In this document: piece after piece, positions 10,040 to 18,037 of the stretch
Layout of the letters: every line of letters starts with the position of its first letter
Position numbering within the stretch: the first letter of the stretch is position 1
DNA from: Bradyrhizobium iriomotense
GTDB lineage: Bacteria > Pseudomonadota > Alphaproteobacteria > Rhizobiales > Xanthobacteraceae
Direction of reading: 5' to 3'
Length of the DNA: 64,000 bases
Assembly (NCBI RefSeq): GCF_030160715.1
Contig: NZ_BSOW01000013.1
Location: 1-64,000 of the forward strand
The notes under the pieces: model-generated
Database searches by the model: none
The model's input: the letters and a program-made list of their open reading frames with translations, nothing else
What the model was told of the DNA's origin: nothing
Translations under genes and position numbers: made by a program

Positions 10040-10276
10040 CAACGCGCGTTTGCACAGGAAGAAGGTCGCAGCCAGATAGGCGAGCTGGGCAACAACAAGG
10101 CAGGCAGCAATAGCCGACACGCCTGCGACGGGCCCAAAGCCGGCGGAACGAAGAACGACCGCCGTTGAGATCGCGATCAAAACCGAGACCGGGATCAGAC
10201 CTTGAACCTTGAACGTCAGGCCGGTCGCTATTCCCATCATCGTGCTCAGCACAAGCAGGATGAGAATATTCGCCAA
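9950..10276 (-). CDS. Small multi-pass membrane protein, hypothetical
   Basis: A 108-aa product from a TTG at 10276, chosen because GGAG lies six bases upstream (10283-10286) and the protein then starts MANILILLVLSTMMGIATG. An upstream TTG at 10342 would give 130 aa. Three hydrophobic segments are visible, about residues 3-20, 28-48 and 52-75, followed by a charged tail. This resembles small Bradyrhizobium exopolysaccharide-repressor-like membrane proteins only in general shape. It is convergent with, and overlaps, the small ORF ending at 10039. Function unknown. Confidence 0.5.
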   Translation of the reverse strand: MANILILLVLSTMMGIATGLTFKVQGLIPVSVLIAISTAVVLRSAGFGPVAGVSAIAACLVVAQLAYLAATFFLCKRALLLHDEIDGDPGKPGKQNISGQDKQRQARP

Positions 10277-10493
10277 CTTCAACTCCAATGAGAACGCATC
10301 AAGTAACGGTCGAAGTTTTGCCCCGTTCCTTGGCAGTAACAAGGCAGTGTTGCTTACACTGGTTGATCGGCTGGTGAATCTGCGCCGCGCGCGGGCAAAG
10401 ATGGGGCGTTCATGACGTCCGTGCCGTGTGAAACGGTACTGGCGTAGAGTTCGGCGGCGTCACGAATGCCGCGGCCAAGCGTGCGGCACCACG

Positions 10494-10523
10494 AAAAAAG
10501 AGCCGGATTGATCATCCGGCTCT
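10494..10523 (-). terminator. Rho-independent terminator of the GST gene
   Basis: Read on the minus strand, AGAGCCGGAT pairs with ATCCGGCTCT and is followed by a run of six T. It lies 22 bp past the stop codon of the GST gene. Confidence 0.85.
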
Positions 10524-10544
10524 CTACGTGGCGTAGTGGAGCTC

Positions 10545-11159
10545 TCAGGCCGTCTGCGCGAGCCCTTCGCGCTTCAGCGCTTCCTGCACCTTCGGCCGCG
10601 CGGCGACGCGGGCCTTGTAGGCGAGCAGGTTCGTGAGGGCGGAGAGGTCGAACTTCAACCGCTCGGCCCAGTTCAGCATGGTGAAGAGATACCCGTCGGC
10701 GACGCTGAACTGCTTGCCCATCAGGTAGTCGCGACCGGCGAGCTGGCCGTCGATGTATTTCAGCTTGCCCATCACGCGGTCCTTGAAGAACGCCTTGGCA
10801 TCGTCGGCCAGCACCGGCGAGAACAGCGGGCCAAAGCTCTTGTGCACCTCCGAGGTGAGGAAGTTCAGCCACTCCAGCAGCTTGTAACGCTCGGAACTGT
10901 CGCGCGCCGGCGCCAGGCCCTTGGCCGAGGCCTGATCGGCGATCATCTGGACAATGACCGGGCCTTCGGTCACGATCTCACCGCTATCGAGGCCGAGCGC
11001 CGGCACCTGGCCCTTCGGGTTGACCTTCAGAAAATCCTCACCGTTTTCGAGCTTCTTGGCGCGGATATCGACCTTGACGAGTTCGTAGGGCAGGTCGGCT
11101 TCGAGGAGGGCGATGTGGGGGGACAACGAGCACGCTCCGGGCGAGTAGTAGAGTTTCAT
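10545..11159 (-). CDS. gst: Glutathione S-transferase, beta-class type
   Basis: A 204-aa protein. An N-terminal thioredoxin fold (1-80) starts MKLYYSPGACSLSPHIALLE, with Cys10 at the position of the beta-class active-site cysteine, and has the cis-Pro segment KGQVPALGL. The C-terminal helical domain includes GRDYLMGKQFSVADGYLF, the conserved N-capping/Asp motif. Length and order are normal for GstA/GstB of proteobacteria. It conjugates glutathione to electrophiles in the cytoplasm. It is divergent from a MarR-family gene across two matching palindromes and close to gshA, so it is probably induced through that regulator. Confidence 0.92.
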   Translation of the reverse strand: MKLYYSPGACSLSPHIALLEADLPYELVKVDIRAKKLENGEDFLKVNPKGQVPALGLDSGEIVTEGPVIVQMIADQASAKGLAPARDSSERYKLLEWLNFLTSEVHKSFGPLFSPVLADDAKAFFKDRVMGKLKYIDGQLAGRDYLMGKQFSVADGYLFTMLNWAERLKFDLSALTNLLAYKARVAARPKVQEALKREGLAQTA

Positions 11160-11204
11160 GGAATTTTCTCCTGCCGATGGTTGGTTGGGGCGAAAGAACG
11201 CCTA

Positions 11205-11218
11205 CATGCATCTGCATG
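11205..11218. promoter_or_regulatory. Palindrome 1 between gst and marR (probable MarR site)
   Basis: CATGCA-tc-TGCATG is a perfect dyad whose core ATGCA-NN-TGCAT is identical to that of the second site. It lies 45 bp upstream of the gst start. Its centre is 28 bp from the centre of the second palindrome. Confidence 0.6.
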
Positions 11219-11230
11219 GAATAGTCAAGA

Positions 11231-11248
11231 TTGATGCAGGTGCATCAA
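11231..11248. promoter_or_regulatory. Palindrome 2 between gst and marR (probable MarR site)
   Basis: TTGATGCA-gg-TGCATCAA is a perfect 18-bp dyad, a common size for MarR operators. It lies 36 bp upstream of the marR-family ATG. The shared core with the first palindrome suggests one regulator acting on both divergent promoters. Confidence 0.65.
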
Positions 11249-11284
11249 GTGCGCTAAGAACAGGCTACTAGCTTGAGCGGGACC

Positions 11285-11773
11285 ATGAAACGCAAACCAT
11301 CGACCGAGGCGACGTCCGCCTGGATCCGCCTGATGCGGGTGCAGAGCCGCGTGCTCGACTGCGTGGAGCAGGACCTGAAGAAGGCCGGCTTTCCGCCGCT
11401 CGCCTGGTACGATGCGCTTCTCGAGCTGTCGCGCGCCCCATCGGGCGAGCTGCGCCCAGTGGAGCTCGAGCGCCAGATGCTGATCCCGCAATACTCGACC
11501 TCGCGGCTGATCGACCGCCTGGTCGACGAGGGCCTCGCGTTGCGCCGCGAGTGCAAGATCGACAAGCGCGGCCAGTTCGTCGAGATCACCGAAGCCGGTC
11601 GCGAGTTGCAGAAGCGGATGTGGGGTGCCTATTCCGCCGCAATCGAGAAGTATGTCGGCTCAAAACTGTCCGATGCGGACGCCGTCAAGCTCAGCGGTCT
11701 GCTCGACCGTCTCGGTTGCTCCTGCGGCGAGATGAAGCTGCCGGTCACCAGCGAAAGCACACCGTTGCGATGA
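11285..11773 (+). CDS. MarR family transcriptional regulator
   Basis: A 162-aa winged-helix protein. The MarR fold is visible: an N-terminal dimerisation helix with WIRLMRVQSRVLDCVEQDL, the recognition region QYSTSRLIDRLVDEGLALR, the wing with KIDKRGQFVEITEAGRE, and a C-terminal helix. The ATG at 11285 is preferred over a TTG four codons earlier because it starts at the usual MarR N-terminus. The C-terminus has a Cys pair (GCSCGEM) that could be redox-sensitive; this is speculation. It is divergent from gst, with paired palindromes between, and is followed by gshA, which fits control of glutathione metabolism or electrophile stress. Confidence 0.88.
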   Translation: MKRKPSTEATSAWIRLMRVQSRVLDCVEQDLKKAGFPPLAWYDALLELSRAPSGELRPVELERQMLIPQYSTSRLIDRLVDEGLALRRECKIDKRGQFVEITEAGRELQKRMWGAYSAAIEKYVGSKLSDADAVKLSGLLDRLGCSCGEMKLPVTSESTPLR

Positions 11774-11872
11774 TCCCGCAGCAAACCAACATGTCCGCGC
11801 AACCGGTCGGTTCGCGGACCATCCCTGTCACCCGCGCGCGTTCGGTCGAAGCGCTTTTGATTAGAGTTTGAT

Positions 11873-13243
11873 ATGGCGCGAGACCAGATCGATATGACGC
11901 CGCTGCAATCGCGCGACGAGCTCGTCACGTGGTTCGAGGCCGGCTGCAAGCCGGTGGACGACTTCCGCATCGGCACCGAGCATGAGAAGACGCCGTTCAC
12001 GCTCGAAGGCCGCCGCCCGGTGCCTTACGAGGGCGCACGCGGCATCGGCGCGCTGCTCGAAGGCATGAAGCTCCTGCTCGGCTGGGAGCCGATCATGGAG
12101 AAGGGCAACATCATCGGCCTCTACGACGTTACCGGCGGCGGCGCGATCTCGCTCGAACCGGGCGGGCAGTTCGAATTGTCCGGTGCGCCAGTCGAGACCG
12201 TGCACCAGACGCAGAGCGAGCTGATGGCGCACCTGGCGCAGGTGCGGGAGATCGCGACCCCGCTCGGCATCGGCTTCCTTGGCCTCGGCATGACTCCGTC
12301 CTGGTCGCGCGCCGACATTCCGGTGATGCCGAAGGGCCGCTACAAGATCATGAGCAACTACATGCCGAAGGTCGGTAAATACGGCCTCGACATGATGTAC
12401 CGCACCTGTACGGTGCAGACCAATCTCGACTTCTCCTCCGAAGCCGACATGGTCAAGAAGCTGCGCGTCTCGCTCGCGCTGCAGCCGGTCGCAACCGCCT
12501 TGTTTGCCAATTCGCCGTTCACCGAAGGCAAGCCCAACGGCTTCCTGTCGTTTCGCTCGGAGATCTGGCGCGACACCGACAATGCACGCTCCGGCATGAT
12601 TCCTTTCGCCTTCGAGGACGGCATGGGCTTTGAGCGCTATGTCGACTATGCGCTCGACGTGCCCATGTATTTCGTCAAGCGCGGCGATGACTACATCGAC
12701 GTGTCGGGCTCCTCCTTCCGCGCCTTCTTCGACGGCCGCAACAACAACCTGCCCGGTGAGCGTCCGACGCTGTCGGACTGGGCCAATCATCTCTCGACCA
12801 TCTTCCCGGAGGTGCGGCTGAAGCGCTACCTCGAGATGCGCGGGTCCGACGGTGGTCCCTGGGGCCGGCTGCCGGCGCTGCCGGCGTTCTGGGTCGGGCT
12901 GCTCTATGACAACACCTCGCTCGATGCCGCCTGGGATCTTGTGAAGCATTGGAGCGCGCATGAGCGCCAGGCGTTGCGCGACGATGTGCCGCGCTTCGGC
13001 TTCAAGGCCCGGATCAAGGACCGCTACCTCTTCGAGATCGCCAGGGAATGCATGGTGCTGGCCCATGCCGGCCTGCGGCGCCGCGGCCGGATCGACCAGC
13101 TCGGCCGCGACGAAACCCGCCATCTGGAGCCGTTGGACCGCATCATCGATTGCGGGCGGACGCCGGCCGAGGAGATGCTGGGGAAATTTCACGGCGCCTG
13201 GAAGGAATCCGTGGAACCGGCCTACGAGGACTACGCGTTCTAA
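11873..13243 (+). CDS. gshA: Glutamate--cysteine ligase
   Basis: A 456-aa enzyme of the plant/alphaproteobacterial type, different from the E. coli form. The N-terminal region has GCKPVDDFRIGTEHEKTPF, the glutamate/ATP-binding start seen in this class. EPGGQFELSGAP and RTCTVQTNLDF follow. The C-terminal GTPxEE-like element reads CGRTPAEEMLGKFH. It makes gamma-glutamylcysteine, the first and limiting step of glutathione synthesis. It lies 99 bp after the MarR gene and two genes from gst. Its TAA stop is fused to the first bases of a dispersed repeat. Confidence 0.95.
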   Translation: MARDQIDMTPLQSRDELVTWFEAGCKPVDDFRIGTEHEKTPFTLEGRRPVPYEGARGIGALLEGMKLLLGWEPIMEKGNIIGLYDVTGGGAISLEPGGQFELSGAPVETVHQTQSELMAHLAQVREIATPLGIGFLGLGMTPSWSRADIPVMPKGRYKIMSNYMPKVGKYGLDMMYRTCTVQTNLDFSSEADMVKKLRVSLALQPVATALFANSPFTEGKPNGFLSFRSEIWRDTDNARSGMIPFAFEDGMGFERYVDYALDVPMYFVKRGDDYIDVSGSSFRAFFDGRNNNLPGERPTLSDWANHLSTIFPEVRLKRYLEMRGSDGGPWGRLPALPAFWVGLLYDNTSLDAAWDLVKHWSAHERQALRDDVPRFGFKARIKDRYLFEIARECMVLAHAGLRRRGRIDQLGRDETRHLEPLDRIIDCGRTPAEEMLGKFHGAWKESVEPAYEDYAF

Positions 13244-13342
13244 AGCGCGATGAGATTGGGTGAATCGTCATCGCGCTTTAGGTTGTTGTTTACGCATGAT
13301 CTTTCCGGAAAACCGCTTCTCACTTTTCCGGATCATGCTTTA
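13241..13342. repeat. ~100-bp palindromic repeat (TAAAGC...GCTTTA family), inverted copy
   Basis: It contains two stem-loops: GCGATGAGATTGGGTGAATC with TCATCGC, and CCGGAAAA/TTTTCCGG flanked by CATGATC. The ends are TAAAGC and GCTTTA. It is the reverse-complement orientation of the two tandem copies at 35811-36014. Its first TAA is also the stop codon of gshA. Confidence 0.9.
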
Positions 13343-13451
13343 GCCCCGCGAGCCAGCGCGCCGCGCGCCGTTCATCGCCCGTACAGGTTTGCGGCGATCA
13401 AATGGCCGGCTGAAAAAACTGAGCGCGTTCAATAACTCGAAAGCTGTTCGT

Positions 13452-14051
13452 ATGGGGAAGGGCCTGCCTGGGGCCTTGATGGCAAGGGTCATGGCAAGAG
13501 CCATGACGAGGGTCGTGGCACAGGGTGTGGCGTGGGTCATGCTGCTGGCGGTCCTGCTTGCCATCGTGCCGGCGAGCGCCCAGACCGCATTCGACCGGCC
13601 CGGCGGCGATTATTTCAACACGCCCGTGGCGTCAGGCGATCCCGAGGACTGCGCGCTCTTGTGCGAGCGCGACCGGCGCTGCCGGTCCTGGAGCTTCAGC
13701 TATCCCGACGTCGAGGGCGCGCCCGCGGTGTGCTGGCTGAAGAACACCGTGCCGCCGCGCACTCCGGCGAATTGCTGCATCTCGGGCGTCCGCGGCGCGG
13801 GCGTGATCGAGCCGCGCGTCGAGGGCGTCGAGACGTCGATCGACCGCCCCGGCGGTGATTTGCGCAATTTCGAACTGAAGGCCGACGAAGGCGAGGAGGC
13901 CTGCAAAGCCGCCTGCACCGCCGACAACAAATGCCGCGCCTTCACCTTCGCCCGTCCCGGCTACACGGGCCGCGAAGCGCGCTGCTTCCTGAAGAAGGAA
14001 ATCAAGCCGCCGCGCAGGAAGGCGGGGTTTACGTCGGGCGTGGTGCGGTGA
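13452..14051 (+). CDS. Secreted protein with two PAN/Apple-type domains
   Basis: A 199-aa protein from the ATG at 13452; other ATGs at 13479, 13491 and 13500 are possible. A signal peptide is clear, with hydrophobic VMLLAVLLAIVPASA ending in an AxA cleavage site before QTAFDRPGG. Two repeats follow, each starting (F/I)DRPGGD: about 45-115 with Cys at CALLCERDRRCRSWSF and CWLK, and about 125-195 with CKAACTADNKCRAFTF and CFLKK. This is the PAN cysteine pattern. PAN domains bind proteins or sugars; the ligand here is unknown. It is probably periplasmic or exported. Confidence 0.75.
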   Translation: MGKGLPGALMARVMARAMTRVVAQGVAWVMLLAVLLAIVPASAQTAFDRPGGDYFNTPVASGDPEDCALLCERDRRCRSWSFSYPDVEGAPAVCWLKNTVPPRTPANCCISGVRGAGVIEPRVEGVETSIDRPGGDLRNFELKADEGEEACKAACTADNKCRAFTFARPGYTGREARCFLKKEIKPPRRKAGFTSGVVR

Positions 14052-14064
14052 GGCGCCTGGCTGC

Positions 14065-14154
14065 GTAGGGTGGGTTGGCCGAAGGCGTAACCCACCTCTT
14101 TTACGTTCCACGAAGAGAGAGAGATGGGTTACGCCTACGGCTAACCCACCCTAC
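14065..14154. repeat. Dispersed palindromic repeat (GTAGGGTGGGTTA family), copy 2
   Basis: GTAGGGTGGGTTGGCCGAAG and the mirrored GGCTAACCCACCCTAC match the arms of the copy at 6658-6745, with a diverged loop. It lies between convergent genes and may help end transcription of both. Confidence 0.85.
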
Positions 14155-14160
14155 GGCGTC

Positions 14161-14736
14161 TCATTCCGCCGCGATCACCGTGAGCTCCGGCCACGATGAC
14201 TTCCACCGCGCGGCCTTCGCCGCATAATTCCCCGCGGAAAAATTCGGGCCCGGATTGGGGCGCGCGATCAACCCGGCGACATCGCCAAATCCATGCGGCG
14301 CATAGACGTCGTAGCCCTCGCCTGCACGCCGGATGCCGATCTGCGTGTTCTGCGTCAGGAAGCGGTCGATGCCATCGGTCGAACAGGTCAGCGGCGGATA
14401 GGGCAGGCCGTGCTTGTCGGGGTACCACAGATGCACGCGCGCCTGGTTGCGCGCTTCGATCCTAACGCCGAGATACGCAAGGCTGGCCCCCAGCTTGCGG
14501 ATCACCGCGTCTTCCGCCTCCCACGAGGTATCAAGGTCGAAATAGAACACGTCGTAGTCGGCGATGCCGTGATCGATCGCGCGCCCCGTGATCACGTTCC
14601 ACGCCGTCTGCACCAGGCATCCCGACACCAGCCAGGCATCCGGCAGCGCGAGCTGCGCGAGCGCGTCGGTGATCGCAACGTTGACCGGATTTTTCAGGGC
14701 GAGGGCGAGAAACGCGTCGCGGTCCATCGCGATCAT
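14161..14736 (-). CDS. Nucleotidyltransferase-like family protein (DUF925 type)
   Basis: A 191-aa protein. The region VSGCLVQTAWNVITGRAIDH followed by GIADYDVFYFDLDTSWEAED carries a D-x-D (DYDVFYFD) acidic motif as in nucleotidyltransferase folds. The C-terminal half has TCSTDGIDRFLTQNTQIGIR and PHGFGDV. This family resembles minimal nucleotidyltransferases of unknown substrate, so the reaction is unknown. The start at 14736 overlaps the stop of the MmcQ/YjbR gene by four bases, so the pair is translationally coupled. MIAMDRDAF leaves a second ATG at 14727 possible. Confidence 0.72.
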   Translation of the reverse strand: MIAMDRDAFLALALKNPVNVAITDALAQLALPDAWLVSGCLVQTAWNVITGRAIDHGIADYDVFYFDLDTSWEAEDAVIRKLGASLAYLGVRIEARNQARVHLWYPDKHGLPYPPLTCSTDGIDRFLTQNTQIGIRRAGEGYDVYAPHGFGDVAGLIARPNPGPNFSAGNYAAKAARWKSSWPELTVIAAE

Positions 14737-15074
14737 TCACCCGCGTCATATTGCGCGCGCGCCGATTTGGACGCGAGGATGCGCCAGCGCCGTCGCAAGA
14801 ACGGCTCGACGTCGGCGCGCTTCGCCTTCGACAGGCGGATCAGCACCATCGGATAGTCGGCATAGTGGTCGGTGAAATAGAACAGCATTGGCCGGCTCTC
14901 GACCAGCATCGCCCGCTCGTCGGTCGGCACGTCCGGCAGCACCAGGCTGTCGCCGTCCTCTTTCAGGCGCGCCAGCATCTTCTTGCGCACCTTCAGGGCG
15001 GGCGTGCCGTAGGAGGTGCCGTCCTCGACCTCCGGCCACGTCAGCACAAATTTTCTGACGTCGTCGAAGGTCAT
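14733..15074 (-). CDS. MmcQ/YjbR family protein
   Basis: A 113-aa protein starting MTFDDVRKFVLTWPEVEDGT, the standard opening of the MmcQ/YjbR double-wing fold. It then shows SYGTPALKVRKKMLARL and YPMVLIRLSKAKRADVEPFL. These proteins have a CyaY-like fold with suggested DNA binding, but no proven cellular role. It overlaps the downstream nucleotidyltransferase-like gene by four bases and lies 9 bp after the lepB stop, so lepB-mmcQ-NTase may share one transcript with tldD. Confidence 0.85.
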   Translation of the reverse strand: MTFDDVRKFVLTWPEVEDGTSYGTPALKVRKKMLARLKEDGDSLVLPDVPTDERAMLVESRPMLFYFTDHYADYPMVLIRLSKAKRADVEPFLRRRWRILASKSARAQYDAGE

Positions 15075-15083
15075 GGGGCGTGC

Positions 15084-15878
15084 TTAGTGCACGGCAGTGA
15101 AGAACCGGGCCATCCGGAAGCCCGACAGCCAGGTCCACACCGGCTGGCTGCGCATGCCGAGATCCCAGGAGCCGAGCACGGCATCGGCGCGGCCGACGAG
15201 ATTGTCGATCGGCAACAGCCCGACGCCGCCGGAGCGCAGGGGCACGCGGCTGTCGGCGGAGTTGTCCCTGTTGTCGCCGAGCACGAAGAGATGCCCGGCC
15301 GGCACCTTGACCTCCGGCGTGTTGTCGAGCGGGCCGTTGTCGCGCATCTTGAAAATGAGATGCGAGACGCCATTCGGCAGCGTCTCGACATAGCGGTAGG
15401 CAGGCTCGCTGCTCCCGCTGTCGTCCTCGGCCTGTCCCACGCCATCCGGCTTCAGCTCGGCGGGACGGTCGTTGATGAAGAGCTGGCCCTGCCGCATCTG
15501 GATGCGGTCGCCGGGCAGACCGACCACGCGCTTGACCCAGGCCTGCGAGCGGTCGCCGGGCCAGCGGAATACGACGACGTCGCCCTGCTTCGGCGTCTCG
15601 GCGAAGACGCGGCCGGTCTCGGGCAGGTTGATCTGGATCGGCAGCGAAGAGGTGCCGTAGCCATAGGGGAATTTCGAGGCGAGCAGCGCGTCGCCGATCA
15701 GCAAGGTCGGCTCCATCGAGCCCGACGGCACGTAGAACGGCTCGGCCAGCGCACCCTTGGCGATGAACACGGCGGCGACGATGCCGGCAAGCTGCACGAG
15801 CTGTCCGCGCCAGGTGCTGCTCTTGGTCTTGCCACTACTCTTGGGCTTTGTTGGTGCAGTCATTTTCTCAACGCTCAT
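15084..15878 (-). CDS. lepB: Signal peptidase I
   Basis: A 264-aa S26 peptidase. An N-terminal membrane segment, LVQLAGIVAAVFIAKGALA, is followed by the catalytic motif PSGSMEPTLL with Ser54. The Lys116 of the dyad is in WVKRVVGLPGD, and the conserved GDNRDNSADSR box is present near residue 220. It removes signal peptides on the periplasmic side of the inner membrane. The start at 15878 was chosen because its ATG overlaps the TGA of tldD (ATGA), typical coupling; a second ATG at 15863 also fits. The frame is open much further upstream, but only inside tldD. Confidence 0.95.
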   Translation of the reverse strand: MSVEKMTAPTKPKSSGKTKSSTWRGQLVQLAGIVAAVFIAKGALAEPFYVPSGSMEPTLLIGDALLASKFPYGYGTSSLPIQINLPETGRVFAETPKQGDVVVFRWPGDRSQAWVKRVVGLPGDRIQMRQGQLFINDRPAELKPDGVGQAEDDSGSSEPAYRYVETLPNGVSHLIFKMRDNGPLDNTPEVKVPAGHLFVLGDNRDNSADSRVPLRSGGVGLLPIDNLVGRADAVLGSWDLGMRSQPVWTWLSGFRMARFFTAVH

Positions 15879-17302
15879 GCGCCCGTACCACCCACCGTAA
15901 TCCGTTCCATCAGAAGCGTCGGCTGGCCGACGCCGACCGGCACGCCCTGGCCGTTCTTGCCGCAGGTGCCGATGCCGGAATCGAGCGCGAGATCGTTGCC
16001 GATGGCGCGGATGCGATGCAGGTCGGTCGGCCCGTTGCCGATCAGCATGGCGCCCTTCAAGGGCGCGCCCAGCTTGCCGTTCTCGATCTTGTAGGCCTCG
16101 GTGCACTGGAAGACGTACTTGCCCGAGGTGATGTCGACCTGGCCGCCGCCGAAATTCGCGGCGAACACGCCGTTCTTCACCGAGGCGAGGATCTCGCCAT
16201 GCTCGCGGTCGCCCGCGAGCATGTAGGTGTTGGTCATGCGCGGCATCGGCACATGGGCGTAGCCCTGGCGGCGGCCGTTGCCGGTCGGCTTCATGTTCAT
16301 CAGACGCGCGTTCTGGCGGTCCTGCATGTAGCCGACCAGGATGCCGTCATCGATCAGCACCGTGCGGTTGGTCGGCGTGCCCTCATCGTCGATCGAGAGC
16401 GAGCCGCGCCGCGAGGCAATGGTGCCGTCGTCGACCACGGTGACGCCCTTGGCCGCCACCTGCTGGCCCATCAGGCCGGCAAACGCCGAGGTCTTCTTGC
16501 GGTTGAAGTCTCCCTCCAGGCCGTGGCCGACCGCCTCATGCAGCATCACGCCGGGCCAGCCGGCGCCAAGCACCACGTCCATCTCGCCGGCGGGCGCCGG
16601 CACGGATTCCAGATTCACCAGCGCCTCGCGCAGCGCGCCGTCAGCCGCGTCGCGCCAGTTCCTGGTCTCGATGAATTCGGCATAGCCGGCGCGGCCGCCA
16701 TAGCCCTTGCTGCCGCTTTCCTGACGATCGCCCTGGCCGGCGACGACGGAAACGTTCACGCGCACCAACGGGCGGATGTCGCGATAGCTCTCGCCATCGG
16801 GGCGGAGGATTTCAACCACCTGCCAGGTCGCCCCTAAGCTGACGCTGACCTGCCGCACGCGCGGATCCTTGTCGCGCAAATACGCGTCGATCTCCGCGAG
16901 CAGCTTGACCTTGGCCTCGAACCCCGGCGCGTCCAGCGGATTGTCGTCGCCATAGAGCCGCACATTGGTATGCGGCGGCGGCGCTGCAAAGCTTCCCGAA
17001 TAGCCGCCGCGGACGGCTGCGACCGCATCGGCCGCGCGGATCAGCGCCGGCAGCGAGACGTCGGAGGAATGCGCGTAGCCGACCGCGTCGTCCTTCACGG
17101 CGCGCAGGCCAAAGCCCTGCGAGGTGTCATAGGTCGCCTGCTTCAGCCGCCCATTGTCGAACATCAGCGCTTCGGTCTGGCTGTATTCCAGAAACAATTC
17201 GCCGTCGTCGGCGCCCGAAAGCCCGCGCGCGACTTCGTGGCGAACCTGGTCGCGGTCGAGATTGGCGCGGTCGAGCAGGGAGGCTGTGGCAGGGTTGGTC
17301 AT
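15875..17302 (-). CDS. tldD: Metalloprotease TldD
   Basis: A 475-aa protein of the TldD/PmbA family. The metal-binding motif HEAVGHGLEGD (HExxxH type) is present near residue 270, along with the C-terminal glycine-rich NFGGGQVDITSGKYVFQCTE and GTCGKNGQGVPVG. With TldE/PmbA it processes peptides such as modified antibiotics and CcdA; no pmbA is visible here. The start at 17302 (MTNPATASLLDR) gives the usual family N-terminus. It overlaps lepB by four bases. Confidence 0.94.
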   Translation of the reverse strand: MTNPATASLLDRANLDRDQVRHEVARGLSGADDGELFLEYSQTEALMFDNGRLKQATYDTSQGFGLRAVKDDAVGYAHSSDVSLPALIRAADAVAAVRGGYSGSFAAPPPHTNVRLYGDDNPLDAPGFEAKVKLLAEIDAYLRDKDPRVRQVSVSLGATWQVVEILRPDGESYRDIRPLVRVNVSVVAGQGDRQESGSKGYGGRAGYAEFIETRNWRDAADGALREALVNLESVPAPAGEMDVVLGAGWPGVMLHEAVGHGLEGDFNRKKTSAFAGLMGQQVAAKGVTVVDDGTIASRRGSLSIDDEGTPTNRTVLIDDGILVGYMQDRQNARLMNMKPTGNGRRQGYAHVPMPRMTNTYMLAGDREHGEILASVKNGVFAANFGGGQVDITSGKYVFQCTEAYKIENGKLGAPLKGAMLIGNGPTDLHRIRAIGNDLALDSGIGTCGKNGQGVPVGVGQPTLLMERITVGGTGA

Positions 17303-17497
17303 TGGCGATCCATTATCGGGAGATGTGGGGCAAGATAATGGTTTCAAAAGCGTTCGGCGAGGGGGCCTGCCGTCACATTACCGAAACGACATGGTCGGGA
17401 TCAGGGAGCCGGCCATTCGGTTGCCCTCGTCTTAAGCCGGTTTTGAAGATTTTCGGCCTATATCCGCGCACCCCCTGTGTGAGGCGCCGGCCAAGAC

Positions 17498-17785
17498 ATG
17501 TGGAATTCGCTGCTCGGGTTCTGGGATCAGTATCACGGCCTGATCATCGGCTTTGCCGCATTGGCATTGGTCCTGTTCGTCAACCAGCTCATCTACCGCC
17601 GCGGCTGGAAATCCTATCCCACGCGCGAACAATACCTCGCAGCCCATCCCGGCTCCGCGACGGCGGGCGGCATCGTCTGCGCCAAATGCCGGCAGAAGGC
17701 CGCCGGAATGGCCGTCGCCAGCTCAGGCCGCATCTATCGGTGCACCTGGTGCGATACGGAGCTTTATCGCATCGACAGGGCGTGA
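17498..17785 (+). CDS. Small membrane protein with C-terminal zinc ribbon
   Basis: A 95-aa protein. Residues about 12-35 (GLIIGFAALALVLFVNQLIY) form one transmembrane helix. The C-terminal part has CAKC and CTWC pairs about 25 residues apart, the spacing of a rubredoxin-like zinc ribbon. I do not recognise a named family, and a Zn2+ site on a membrane anchor is all that can be said. It stands alone between divergent tldD and a repeat-rich gap. Confidence 0.65.
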   Translation: MWNSLLGFWDQYHGLIIGFAALALVLFVNQLIYRRGWKSYPTREQYLAAHPGSATAGGIVCAKCRQKAAGMAVASSGRIYRCTWCDTELYRIDRA

Positions 17786-18037
17786 GGCGCGGTCGAGCGG
17801 CCGGGTAATTCCAAAGACACATAATTCGTAATTTTGGAACGATGTCGTCCCGGACAAGCGAACTCCTGGCAACGCGAAGCGTTGTCCAGAGTGAGCGCGA
17901 TCCAGGATCCATTAGCCCAGGATCAGGTTTGGTGCGTGGGACTGCCCCCGTGTCCCTCTCGGTAGATCACGCTGAATGGGTCTTGGCTTTCGCCAGGACG
18001 AGAGCGGAGATTTTGGCAGGCAACCCGGGCCAAGGCC
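17786..18037. other. Intergenic stretch made of dispersed-repeat fragments
   Basis: No gene is seen. The stretch holds pieces of the mosaic repeat common in this genome: GATGTCGTCCCGGACAAGCG near 17842, GCGATCCAGGATCC near 17898, and TTGGCTTTCGCCAGGACGAG near 17985. The last motif recurs near 42763 and in inverse near 35307. Confidence 0.6.
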
